From Salegentibacter sp. Hel_I_6 (lineage in GTDB: Bacteria; Bacteroidota; Bacteroidia; Flavobacteriales; Flavobacteriaceae): a stretch of 64,000 bases of DNA. The translations under genes were made by a program, and so were the position numbers. Under the pieces are notes generated by a model. The model searched no databases and was not told where the DNA came from. It saw nothing but the letters and a program-made list of their open reading frames with translations. Positions 45,328 to 53,806 of the stretch are shown piece by piece. Position 1 is the stretch's first letter. The number at the start of each line of letters is the position of its first letter. The stretch lies in assembly GCF_000745315.1 (NCBI RefSeq), contig NZ_JQNQ01000001.1:1426001-1490000 (forward strand). Reading direction: 5' to 3'.

Positions 45328-46281
45328 CTACTTCCTCTTAATTACTTTTTGAGCTGCTTTTAAAATAGCCTCAGAATTTAAACCATATTTTTCAAATAAT
45401 TGTTCTGGTGTTCCGCTTTCACCAAAAGTATCCTGAGTGGCCACAAATTCTTGCGGTGCAGGATTATTCTCGGCTAAAGTACGGGCTACACTTTCTCCAA
45501 GTCCGCCAAGGAAGTTATGCTCTTCGGCAGTTACTACACAACCTGTTTTCTTAACCGATTTGATAATGGCTTCTGCATCTAAAGGTTTTATGGTGTGGAT
45601 GTTAATCACATCGGCACTAATTCCTTTTTCTGCAAGCTTTTGTGCTGCCTGTATCGCTTCCCAAACTAGGTGGCCGGTAGCAATTATAGTCACATCTTCT
45701 CCTTCATAAAGTTGAACAGCTTTCCCTATTTCAAACTTTTGACCTTCTGCGGTGAAATTAGCTACTTTTGGTCTTCCGAATCTTAGGTAAACCGGGCCAT
45801 CGTGCTCAGCGATCGCTAAAGTGGCTGCTTTGGTCTGGTTAAAATCGCAGGTATTGATTACCGTCATTCCCGGTAACATTTTCATAAGACCTATATCTTC
45901 AAGAATTTGGTGGGTTGCCCCGTCCTCTCCCAAAGTTACTCCCGAATGTGAAGCACAAATCTTTACATTTTTTCCTGAATAGGCGATAGATTGACGAATC
46001 TGGTCGTAAACCCTTCCAGTTGCAAAATTGGCGAAGGTCCCGGCAAAAGGAATTTTCCCGCCTATGGTGAGGCCGGCGGCCATTCCCATCATATTGGCTT
46101 CAGCAATTCCTGTCTGGAAAAAACGCTCTGGATTTTCATCAATAAAATCCTGCATTTTAAGCGATCCTACAAGGTCGGCACAAAGTGCTACCACATTAGG
46201 ATTGGTTCTGCCAAGCTCGGTAAGTCCCGCACCAAAACCGGAACGGGTATCTTTTTTTCCTGTATCTGTATATGTTTTCAT
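45328..46281 (-). CDS. Transketolase, C-terminal subunit
   Basis: The pyrimidine-binding and C-terminal half of a two-subunit transketolase, 317 residues. It contains the Transket_pyr region (GIAEANMMGMAAGLTIGGK, GVTLGEDGATHQILED) and the C-terminal domain (GHLVWEAIQAA, VTAEEHNFLGGLGESVA). It moves two-carbon units between sugar phosphates, feeding xylulose 5-phosphate to glycolysis. It is cytoplasmic and works only with the N-terminal subunit encoded just upstream (42-base gap). Deoxyxylulose-phosphate synthase is excluded by the split layout and neighbours. Confidence 0.93.
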   Translation of the reverse strand: MKTYTDTGKKDTRSGFGAGLTELGRTNPNVVALCADLVGSLKMQDFIDENPERFFQTGIAEANMMGMAAGLTIGGKIPFAGTFANFATGRVYDQIRQSIAYSGKNVKICASHSGVTLGEDGATHQILEDIGLMKMLPGMTVINTCDFNQTKAATLAIAEHDGPVYLRFGRPKVANFTAEGQKFEIGKAVQLYEGEDVTIIATGHLVWEAIQAAQKLAEKGISADVINIHTIKPLDAEAIIKSVKKTGCVVTAEEHNFLGGLGESVARTLAENNPAPQEFVATQDTFGESGTPEQLFEKYGLNSEAILKAAQKVIKRK

Positions 46282-46323
46282 TCTTATAATTCTTTGTCAT
46301 TTCCGCGAAGGCGAAAATCTATT

Positions 46324-47169
46324 TTAATAATCTCCTAAAGTTTCAGGATTTTGAGAAAGCGCGGTTTCTAATTGCTCATCATTAGGCGCTTTTCCGTGCC
46401 AGGCGTGAGTATGCATCATAAAATCTACACCATTACCCATAACGGTAGTCATTAGCACACAAACCGGTTTTCCTTTTCCGGTTCGGGTTTTAGCTTCATT
46501 TAAACCGTCAATGACCTGTTGCATATTATTGCCATCTTCAATCTCCATCACATCCCAACCAAAAGCTTCAAATTTGGCTTTTAAGTTACCCATTGGTAGC
46601 ACGGTTTCTGTACTTCCGTCAATTTGCTGGCCATTTACGTCTACTGTTGAAATAAGATTATCTACCTTATTTCCGGCCGCATACATAATAGCTTCCCAGT
46701 TTTGGCCTTCCTGCAATTCACCATCACCGTGAAGGGAGAATACTAAATGATTATCCTTATTAAGTTTTTTTGCTTGCGCTGCTCCAAGAGCAACTGACAT
46801 TCCCTGGCCCAGTGAACCTGAGGCTACGCGAATGCCCGGTAGGCCTTCGTGCGTTGTAGGGTGTCCCTGTAACCTGGAATCTATAAGACGGAAAGTATTT
46901 AATTCATCTACAGGGAAATAACCGCTACGGGCTAAAACGCTATAAAATACAGGAGAAATATGACCGTTGGAAAGAAAGAAAAGGTCCTCGTCTTTCCCGT
47001 CCATATTAAACTCGGGTTTGTGTTCCATAATTCCGCCCTGGTACAAAGCGGTAAAAAATTCAGTACAACCCAGTGAACCTCCGGGGTGACCCGAATTCAC
47101 TTTATGAACCTGCCTTAAAATATCCCGGCGAACCTGGGTAGCAAAATCTTCTAATTTTTTAATTTCCAT
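46324..47169 (-). CDS. Transketolase, N-terminal (thiamine-diphosphate) subunit
   Basis: The thiamine-diphosphate-binding half of transketolase, 281 residues. The ThDP motif GDGELQEGQNWEA (about 143-155) continues to a metal-binding VDVNGQQIDG. N-terminal SGHPGGSLGCTEF is the conserved substrate loop. The gene starts 3 bases after the transaldolase gene, so the operon carries a complete non-oxidative pentose phosphate branch. Confidence 0.94.
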   Translation of the reverse strand: MEIKKLEDFATQVRRDILRQVHKVNSGHPGGSLGCTEFFTALYQGGIMEHKPEFNMDGKDEDLFFLSNGHISPVFYSVLARSGYFPVDELNTFRLIDSRLQGHPTTHEGLPGIRVASGSLGQGMSVALGAAQAKKLNKDNHLVFSLHGDGELQEGQNWEAIMYAAGNKVDNLISTVDVNGQQIDGSTETVLPMGNLKAKFEAFGWDVMEIEDGNNMQQVIDGLNEAKTRTGKGKPVCVLMTTVMGNGVDFMMHTHAWHGKAPNDEQLETALSQNPETLGDY

Positions 47170-47172
47170 AAT

Positions 47173-47829
47173 CTATACATTAAATGATTTAGCATCTTCT
47201 AAAAATTTCGCAAGTCCGCTATCGGTAAGTGGATGTTTCAATAATCCATCTATCGAAGATAATGGGCCCGTCATTACATCGGCACCTATTTTCGCACAAT
47301 TAATTACGTGCATGGTATGGCGAATTGATGCTGCAAGGATCTCGGTCTCAAAACCGTAATTATCATAAATAAGTCGGATATCGGCTATCAGGTCTAACCC
47401 ATCGGTAGAAATATCGTCCAATCTTCCCAGGAAAGGTGAAACATACGTTGCTCCAGCTTTTGCTGCAAGTAAAGCCTGCCCGGCTGAAAAAACGAGTGTA
47501 CAGTTGGTTTTAATTCCTTTATCTGAAAAGTATTTAATAGCCTTTATACCTTCTTTTATCATAGGAACTTTTACAATAATTTGCTTGTGTAATTTTGCCA
47601 GTTCTTCACCTTCACTTACAATTCCGTCAAAATCGGTGGCAACAACTTCGGCAGAAACATCTCCGTCTACGATTTCGCAGATATCCAGGTAATGCTGAAG
47701 AATATTTTTCTTCCCGGTAATTCCTTCTTTTGCCATTAAAGACGGATTAGTGGTTACTCCATCTAAAACGCCCAGGTCCTGAGCTTCTCTAATCTGGTCT
47801 AAATTTGCTGTGTCTATAAAAAATTTCAT
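47173..47829 (-). CDS. tal: Transaldolase, short TalC/MipB type
   Basis: A 218-residue barrel of the transaldolase / fructose-6-phosphate aldolase family. The Schiff-base lysine is Lys87 in IIVKVPMIKEG. Phe133 in YVSPFLGRLDD stands where E. coli fructose-6-phosphate aldolase has Tyr131, which points to true transaldolase activity. It transfers dihydroxyacetone units between sugar phosphates. Its place beside transketolase supports a pentose-phosphate role. Confidence 0.92.
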   Translation of the reverse strand: MKFFIDTANLDQIREAQDLGVLDGVTTNPSLMAKEGITGKKNILQHYLDICEIVDGDVSAEVVATDFDGIVSEGEELAKLHKQIIVKVPMIKEGIKAIKYFSDKGIKTNCTLVFSAGQALLAAKAGATYVSPFLGRLDDISTDGLDLIADIRLIYDNYGFETEILAASIRHTMHVINCAKIGADVMTGPLSSIDGLLKHPLTDSGLAKFLEDAKSFNV

Positions 47830-47846
47830 ATCAAGTTTAGTTTTAA

Positions 47847-49796
47847 TTATTTTTCTTTAGTTAATTCTATTTCAAACGGGACTGCCGGTAAATCTTCTTT
47901 ATTATAAAGATTGGCATCCCCGGGATTATTTGCCCAGGCATATCTTACAACACCTGGATTTTTCACTTCTGTATTATAGATCTTCAAAGTATCATCATCC
48001 AACACTTCAACCTGAGCCTTATAAAAAGTTTTGCCATCTTCAGAAATGATAAAACCAGTGGGCTTATCTTCTCCTTTAAACTTCCAACCTGAGCTAAGGT
48101 TTTCAAAATCTATTATTACGGTTCCGTTTTCAGTTTTCCAATTTGAGGGAGCAGGACCCGAACTAATTATATCCTCTTCTCCATAAATAATCTTCCTTGC
48201 TTCTAATGCAAGCCGTTCACCCACATCCTTTTTATTTAAAGGGTGAATATCATTCCATTCCCCAAGGTCTATGGTAACTGCCATTCCAGTATTTGCAATA
48301 TTTAAATTTGCATTTCTTTGAACTTCTCTAAATTCTGCCCAATTACTTTCCTGGGGGCCTGTGGTTTCTTCCATAAAATTAGGAAGCTGTACTAAAACAA
48401 ACGGAAGCTTAGTATCACCTAAATGTTTACGCCAGTTTTCTATCATTTTTGGAAAAGTTTTGGAATAAAGTTCCGGGTTGCTGGAATCAGATTCGCCCTG
48501 GTACCATAAAACACCTTTTAATTTAAAATTCTTTAAAGGAGCAATCATCGCGTTATAAAGTCCGCCCGGTTTCCATCTAATAAAAGTTTGCCCGGGAGTA
48601 TTTGGTGCCACAGCTGCCTGTTTAAATTTCCAGGTTCCGGTAATATCAAGGGTGTCTTTATCTAAGATTAATTGATAGGATTTGTCTTTTACGAAACCCG
48701 TGGGGCCGCCGTTGTTAACCAAACGAACAACAATCTCATTTTCTCCTTTATTTAAAAGCTTTGCATCAAAATCATATTTCCTTGGTGGATATTGATAACT
48801 GGTGTGTCCTACTTGTTTTCCGTTTATATAGGCATAATCCATATCTATTAACCTTCCCAAATGTAATTTTGCGGTATCAGAATCCGGCAATTGGGAAATA
48901 TTTACTTTTTTTGAAAACCAGGCTACCCCGGCACTATCACTTCTATCTTCTTCTGAAACAAAGCCGGGAACCTCAACTTCTTTCCATGAAGATTTATCCA
49001 CTTCGCTTTTAAACCATTCTTCCTTTAAACCGGTATCTTTTTTATCCAATTCACCATACCAATTATTTATAGCTTGTTGCTCTGCAGTTGATACAGAATC
49101 TATATAATCCTGGTTCGCCCATTTTAAGTGTTCATCATAAAAATCAGGGAATTCCTTTAATGCTTCTTTATCCATCCAGGCTGAAACCGGGGAACCACCC
49201 AGTGCCGAATTGATCAAACCAACAGGCACATTTTTTTCTTTAAAAATCGACTTTGCAAAAAAGTAAGCAACTCCAGAAAATTCAAGTATGTTTTCTTTAT
49301 TTACTTCTTTCCAGGATCCTGAGGAAAAATCCTCATTTTCCTTAGAAAACTCGTACTCATCAGGCACCTCAAATTGTCTGATTTTTGAATTATCTGCATT
49401 TTTAATTTCTTCAGAATAAGTATCTGCCAGACGACTCATAGGCAATTCCATATTAGATTGCCCGGAACATAGATATACGTCACCAAACAAAACATTTTTC
49501 ACATCAACAGTATTTGATGCTTCAAAGCTCATAGTATATGGGCCTCCTGCTTCCTGCTCAGGTAATAAAATCTCCCATTTACCTTCCTTATTTGCTGTGG
49601 TTTCAAATTGGTTTTCCTTAAAGTGTAAAGTTACTTTTTCATTCTCGGAAGCCCAACCCCATAATTTAAGCTCGGTCCCTCTTTGTAAAATAGCGTTATC
49701 ACTTATTAATTTCGGAAGCTTCACCTGTGCAAATGTATTTCCTACACTTGTGATTAATAGAACCAGAAATATATTTTTAAAATTGGAGATTTTCAT
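47847..49796 (-). CDS. CE20-type carbohydrate O-acetylesterase (sialate O-acetylesterase-like)
   Basis: A 649-residue periplasmic esterase with a signal peptide to about Ala24. An N-terminal beta domain is followed by an SGNH hydrolase core with Ser114 in CSGQSNMELP, WYQGESDSSNP and a C-terminal catalytic His in NDIHPLNKKD. A GH2-like jelly-roll of about 120 residues (about 250-370) is inserted in the core, as in sialate O-acetylesterases and xylan acetylesterases of Bacteroidota. In this setting it should deacetylate xylo-oligosaccharides. It is odd in being co-transcribed with central-metabolism genes and the Nudix regulator. Confidence 0.87.
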   Translation of the reverse strand: MKISNFKNIFLVLLITSVGNTFAQVKLPKLISDNAILQRGTELKLWGWASENEKVTLHFKENQFETTANKEGKWEILLPEQEAGGPYTMSFEASNTVDVKNVLFGDVYLCSGQSNMELPMSRLADTYSEEIKNADNSKIRQFEVPDEYEFSKENEDFSSGSWKEVNKENILEFSGVAYFFAKSIFKEKNVPVGLINSALGGSPVSAWMDKEALKEFPDFYDEHLKWANQDYIDSVSTAEQQAINNWYGELDKKDTGLKEEWFKSEVDKSSWKEVEVPGFVSEEDRSDSAGVAWFSKKVNISQLPDSDTAKLHLGRLIDMDYAYINGKQVGHTSYQYPPRKYDFDAKLLNKGENEIVVRLVNNGGPTGFVKDKSYQLILDKDTLDITGTWKFKQAAVAPNTPGQTFIRWKPGGLYNAMIAPLKNFKLKGVLWYQGESDSSNPELYSKTFPKMIENWRKHLGDTKLPFVLVQLPNFMEETTGPQESNWAEFREVQRNANLNIANTGMAVTIDLGEWNDIHPLNKKDVGERLALEARKIIYGEEDIISSGPAPSNWKTENGTVIIDFENLSSGWKFKGEDKPTGFIISEDGKTFYKAQVEVLDDDTLKIYNTEVKNPGVVRYAWANNPGDANLYNKEDLPAVPFEIELTKEK

Positions 49797-49820
49797 AAAT
49801 AATATTTTAAATTGAAAAAA

Positions 49821-50540
49821 TTAAAATTCAAAGTTGAAGCCCTTCCGGGTTAGATTTTTATAAATCTCCTCGTCAAACTTGTATAATTTTGCAGCTCTGT
49901 GCGAAACCCCTTGCTGTTTATCCCCTACATCTTGCAGAAGTTTCATTTTCAAAAACTTTCTTCTGAAATTGCTTTTATCCATTTCAACATCCAGTATCTC
50001 TGTATATAACTGCATTAATTGAAGTAACGTAAATTTTTCTGGTAATAGGTTAAAACCAATAGGAGCACGTTTTACTTTTCCCCGCAAACGGGTTAGCGTG
50101 GCTTGCAAAATTTCATTATGATCATAAATAAGATCTGGAATATCCTTTACCCGATACCATTTAGCCTCTGAGGCTGTAAAGCCAGCTTTCACATTAAAAT
50201 CCTCCCTATTTATAAGGGCATAATAACCTACGGTAATAACCCGACCTAAGGGAAATCTATCTGGCTTACCAAAAGTTTTCACCTGTTCCAAATAAATATC
50301 GTTTACCCCTGTAAGCTCAGATAGCAACCTATCTGCGGCTACGTCTACATCTTCTTCCTTTTTTATCCATCCACCGGGTAATCCCCATTTTCCTTTACTA
50401 ATACCTTCCCCATGCTGTACTAATAAAACTTCCAGGCTTCCCTTTTCAAAGCTAAAAACACAACAGTCAATGGTAATGGAACTCATCACTTCAGATTCCA
50501 AAAGATCATTTGTTGGGAGAAAGGGCAAGGGGTTTTTCAT
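49821..50540 (-). CDS. xylR: Nudix-domain transcriptional regulator, XylR-like
   Basis: A 239-residue paralogue of the AraR-like protein at 13390: Nudix fold (about 20-150) plus winged helix (about 155-239, GFNLLPEKFTLLQLMQLY). The Nudix core ADRLLSELTGV lacks most catalytic acids, so it is probably a sensor. It is divergent from the xylose transporter/kinase/isomerase operon, the same layout as the Nudix-type XylR of Bacteroides, which makes control of xylose genes likely. A later ATG at 50486 is possible, but the longer form is kept. Confidence 0.85.
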   Translation of the reverse strand: MKNPLPFLPTNDLLESEVMSSITIDCCVFSFEKGSLEVLLVQHGEGISKGKWGLPGGWIKKEEDVDVAADRLLSELTGVNDIYLEQVKTFGKPDRFPLGRVITVGYYALINREDFNVKAGFTASEAKWYRVKDIPDLIYDHNEILQATLTRLRGKVKRAPIGFNLLPEKFTLLQLMQLYTEILDVEMDKSNFRRKFLKMKLLQDVGDKQQGVSHRAAKLYKFDEEIYKNLTRKGFNFEF

Positions 50541-50553
50541 AAGTGTAAGTAGT

Positions 50554-50682
50554 AAGTATCTTTATAGAGATTTCAATAATATTAAGTCTATTTTTTTACA
50601 ATCCTACTTTAATTAAGTCTTGTAAATTGCTAATATAAAAAAAAATCTCTATACTTGTAGTCAATTAAACCATAAGATACTT
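50554..50682. promoter_or_regulatory. Divergent xylose control region with nested inverted repeats
   Basis: Two inverted repeat pairs share this spacer: AAGTATCTT (50554-50562) with AAGATACTT (50674-50682), and TATAGAGATTT (50563-50573) with AAATCTCTATA (50643-50653). On the plus strand TTG (50627-50629), a 20-base gap and TATACTTG (50650-50657) form a promoter whose -7 element overlaps the inner right arm; the outer right arm lies just before the transporter ATG. A direct repeat ATTAAGTCT (50581-50589, 50612-50620) adds further sites. The layout fits repression by the adjacent Nudix regulator. Confidence 0.55.
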
Positions 50683-50686
50683 ATAA

Positions 50687-52285
50687 ATGTCAAATTTCAA
50701 TAAAAGTGGGATTGTTTTAATCACCATAGTTGCCAGCCTTGGGGGTTTACTTTTTGGTTATGACACCGCCGTTATTTCTGGGGCTGTAGGAGCCCTCGAA
50801 GATTATTTTGTAGGAGCTTTAGAAACCGACAAGGAGTTAGCAGTTTCAGCTATTTTTCAATTTAAAGTGATTATCAGCATCTGTGTATTGGCACTTGTCA
50901 TTTTATTTAGTTCGTTTCTTCTCAAATTCTTTAGTAAAAGGAAAGCTTTTACTATCATTGGCCTTTTTGTTTTAATAGGAGGAGCGGCTTTCTATTTTTA
51001 CTTTCTAAATCTACCGGGAGTATTAACAGAAAACTTAAAAAATTCAATCCTTGGCTTTATGGTAAGTAGTGCCCTGGTTGGCTGTATTATAGGGGCTTCA
51101 CTGGGTGATAATGTTGCAAATTCACTGGGTCGCCGTAATGGCTTGTTAGTAGCGGCTGCGCTTTTTGTACTTTCAGCTATAGGTTCTGCATATCCAGATA
51201 CCATGAATATCTTTTTTGGGGATTCCCTTTCAGCCTTTATTGTTTACAGGATTGTAGGAGGAATGGGAGTTGGTTTGGCAAGTATGCTAGCACCGCTTTA
51301 TATTGCTGAAATGGCACCGCCTAAAATACGCGGTAAACTGGTTAGTTTTTATCAACTAGCTATTGTAAGTGGGATGATGGTAGTTTATTTTGTTAACTAT
51401 TTTATCGTTCAGGGTCAACCAGAAAGCTGGATAAATACTATCGGGTGGAGGTATATGTTTCTTTCGGAAGCAATTCCCGCGACTATTTTCTTTCTCGCCT
51501 TATTATTAGTTCCTAAAACCCCAAGGTTCCAGGTGATGAAAGGGAATGACCAAAATGCACTTAAAGTTCTTAGCAATTTGAACGGGCCAGAAAAAGCCCC
51601 CGGTGTTTTAGCTGAGATCAAAAAATCTTTTGGTAAGAAAAAAGCACACTGGCTCTATTTTGGGGGCACGGTGGTTATTATAGGCTTGTTACTATCCATA
51701 TTTCAACAATTTGTTGGGATTAATGTAGTACTATATTATGCCCCCGAAATTTTCAGGGGAATGGGTATGGAGACCGATGCATCTATGCTACAAACAATTA
51801 TTGTAGGGGCCATTAATATGATCTTTACCGTAGTAGCGATTTCTACTGTAGATAAGTTTGGACGTAAAAAATTAATGATGATAGGTAGTGCCGTTATGGC
51901 GCTTAGCATGATTGGACTTGGTTTTGCCTTATATCTGGAAACCACCGGTATTACTGCCTTAATGTTTATGCTTTTTTATATCGCCGCTTTCGCTATGTCC
52001 TGGGGTCCTGTAGTTTGGGTATTACTTTCAGAAATTTTCCCAAATTCTATAAAAGGTGTTATGGCTGTTGCCGTCGCAATACAATGGCTTGCGAATTTAA
52101 TGGTTTCATGGACCTTCCCAATGATGAATAATAATACTGAATTAATTGCTTTATTCAATAATGGATTTCCATACTGGATATACGGGATAATGGCGATTCT
52201 TTCTGGCTTGTTTATTTGGAAATTTGTGCCAGAAACCAAAGGAAGAACCCTGGAAGAAATGGAACATATTTGGGCATCAAAATAA
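50687..52285 (+). CDS. xylE: D-xylose/proton symporter, MFS sugar porter family
   Basis: A 532-residue inner-membrane sugar transporter. Family marks are GGLLFGYDTAVISGA in helix 1, SLGRRNG after helix 2, the xylose/glucose-binding QQFVGINVVLYYAPE segment and C-terminal PETKGRTLEEME. It is about 40 residues longer than E. coli XylE. Residues about 58-110, between helices 1 and 2, hold two extra hydrophobic segments (VIISICVLALVILFSSFLL and AFTIIGLFVLIGGAAFYFYF). It is the first gene of the xylose operon. Confidence 0.94.
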   Translation: MSNFNKSGIVLITIVASLGGLLFGYDTAVISGAVGALEDYFVGALETDKELAVSAIFQFKVIISICVLALVILFSSFLLKFFSKRKAFTIIGLFVLIGGAAFYFYFLNLPGVLTENLKNSILGFMVSSALVGCIIGASLGDNVANSLGRRNGLLVAAALFVLSAIGSAYPDTMNIFFGDSLSAFIVYRIVGGMGVGLASMLAPLYIAEMAPPKIRGKLVSFYQLAIVSGMMVVYFVNYFIVQGQPESWINTIGWRYMFLSEAIPATIFFLALLLVPKTPRFQVMKGNDQNALKVLSNLNGPEKAPGVLAEIKKSFGKKKAHWLYFGGTVVIIGLLLSIFQQFVGINVVLYYAPEIFRGMGMETDASMLQTIIVGAINMIFTVVAISTVDKFGRKKLMMIGSAVMALSMIGLGFALYLETTGITALMFMLFYIAAFAMSWGPVVWVLLSEIFPNSIKGVMAVAVAIQWLANLMVSWTFPMMNNNTELIALFNNGFPYWIYGIMAILSGLFIWKFVPETKGRTLEEMEHIWASK

Positions 52286-52307
52286 ATTTAAAATAAGAAT
52301 TAAGCAT

Positions 52308-53801
52308 ATGTATTTTTTAGGAATAGATTTAGGAAGCTCTTCAATCAAATTATCGGTATTAGATGCTGAAAAAGGAACAACTATAGCTTCGGCTAAAGTT
52401 CCCGAATTTGAAATGGAGATCGCGGCCCCAAAATTTGGATGGGCAGAACAAAACCCAGAAGATTGGTGGGAAAACTTGAAAAAAGGGTTTGATATTCTTA
52501 AAAACAAAAAAGGAGTCGACCTTAAAAAAATTAAAGGAATTGGTATTGCATATCAAATGCACGGACTTGTTTTAACCGATAATAATTTAAATCCGGTTAG
52601 GCCATCTATAATTTGGTGTGATAGTCGTGCCGTTGAAATTGGAGAGGAGGCTTATAAAGCTATTGGAGAAGAAATTAGCCAAAATCAAATATTAGGCAGC
52701 CCGGGTAATTTTACGGCTTCTAAGTTAAAGTGGGTAAAGGAAAACGAACCCGAAATTTTTAAAAAAACATCTTATATGATGCTTCCCGGGGATTATATTG
52801 CGGCTAAATTATCCGGGGTTCCTCAAATAAGTACATCAGGCTTATCTGAAGCGGCTTTATGGGACTTTTCAAAAGGAAAATTAGCAACTGAGGTTTTAGA
52901 CAAAATGGGGCTTTCCGAAGATTTTATCCCGGAAATTGTTCCGAGTTTTGGAGACCAGGCTACAGTAAGTTCAGATATTGCAAATGAACTTGGACTTGAT
53001 CCCGACACAAAAATAAATTACCGGGCTGGAGATCAACCTAACAATGCTTTTTCACTTAACGCTTTAAAGCCTGGTGATATTGCTACCACCGCTGGGACCT
53101 CTGCAGTCATGTACGCAGTAAGTTCAGAAAACACTTTTGATCCTGAAAGCCGGGTGAATACGTTTTTACACGTTAACAACACCGAAAAAGCTAAACATAA
53201 TGGGGTTCTTTTATGTATTAATGGTTCAGGTATTCTTTATCAATGGCTACGTAAAATAATTTCAGTGGGAAGGGAAGAACTTATTCCTTACGAGAAATTA
53301 AACGAAGAAGCTGCAAAAGTAGAACCGGGAAGTAAAGGCCTTCGCTTCTATCCTTTTGGAAATGGTGTAGAACGTATTTTCAGCAATAAAGAAGTGAATT
53401 CAGGCATAGAAAACCTTAACTATAATATTCACCAACCGGCACACCTCATAAGATCTGCCTGCGAAGGGATTGTTTTCGCCATGAATTATGGCTTTGAAGT
53501 GATGCAATCTATAGGTATAGAAGGCAAAGTAGTAAGAGCGGGAAAGGACAACCTGTTCTTAAGTCCAGTGTTTCGGGAAATTTTTGTAAACACGACTCAA
53601 ACTACTCTAGAACTTTACAACACCTCTGGTGCCGAGGGTGCAGCTCGTGGCGCAGCTGTAGGCTATGGCTTTTACAAAGAAATGGACGAAGCTTTTAGCA
53701 GCCTAGAGTGTTTGGAAAGAATGGAACCTGAAGAAAAATTAAGTAAGCAGTATCAGGAGATTTATCAGGAATGGAAACAAAATATTAAAATTAAAGAATA
53801 A
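52308..53801 (+). CDS. xylB: Xylulokinase
   Basis: Phosphorylates D-xylulose to D-xylulose 5-phosphate. It is a 497-residue FGGY kinase with the ATP-binding motif DLGSSSIKLSVLD at the N-terminus, GYGFYKE at the C-terminus and the xylulokinase signature YQMHGLVL. The start at 52308 is chosen because the longer frame from 52224 overlaps the transporter gene and adds 28 residues before the conserved first strand. It lies 22 bases after xylE and 5 before xylA. Confidence 0.96.
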   Translation: MYFLGIDLGSSSIKLSVLDAEKGTTIASAKVPEFEMEIAAPKFGWAEQNPEDWWENLKKGFDILKNKKGVDLKKIKGIGIAYQMHGLVLTDNNLNPVRPSIIWCDSRAVEIGEEAYKAIGEEISQNQILGSPGNFTASKLKWVKENEPEIFKKTSYMMLPGDYIAAKLSGVPQISTSGLSEAALWDFSKGKLATEVLDKMGLSEDFIPEIVPSFGDQATVSSDIANELGLDPDTKINYRAGDQPNNAFSLNALKPGDIATTAGTSAVMYAVSSENTFDPESRVNTFLHVNNTEKAKHNGVLLCINGSGILYQWLRKIISVGREELIPYEKLNEEAAKVEPGSKGLRFYPFGNGVERIFSNKEVNSGIENLNYNIHQPAHLIRSACEGIVFAMNYGFEVMQSIGIEGKVVRAGKDNLFLSPVFREIFVNTTQTTLELYNTSGAEGAARGAAVGYGFYKEMDEAFSSLECLERMEPEEKLSKQYQEIYQEWKQNIKIKE

Positions 53802-53806
53802 AAATT

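Noticed and set aside
47173..47829. Annotation as fructose-6-phosphate aldolase
   Set aside because: Phe133 occupies the site of the aldolase-specific Tyr131, and the neighbours are transketolase genes, so transaldolase is preferred.
52224..52307. Longer N-terminus for xylulokinase
   Set aside because: It overlaps the end of xylE, and the conserved FGGY kinase start begins at the ATG at 52308.
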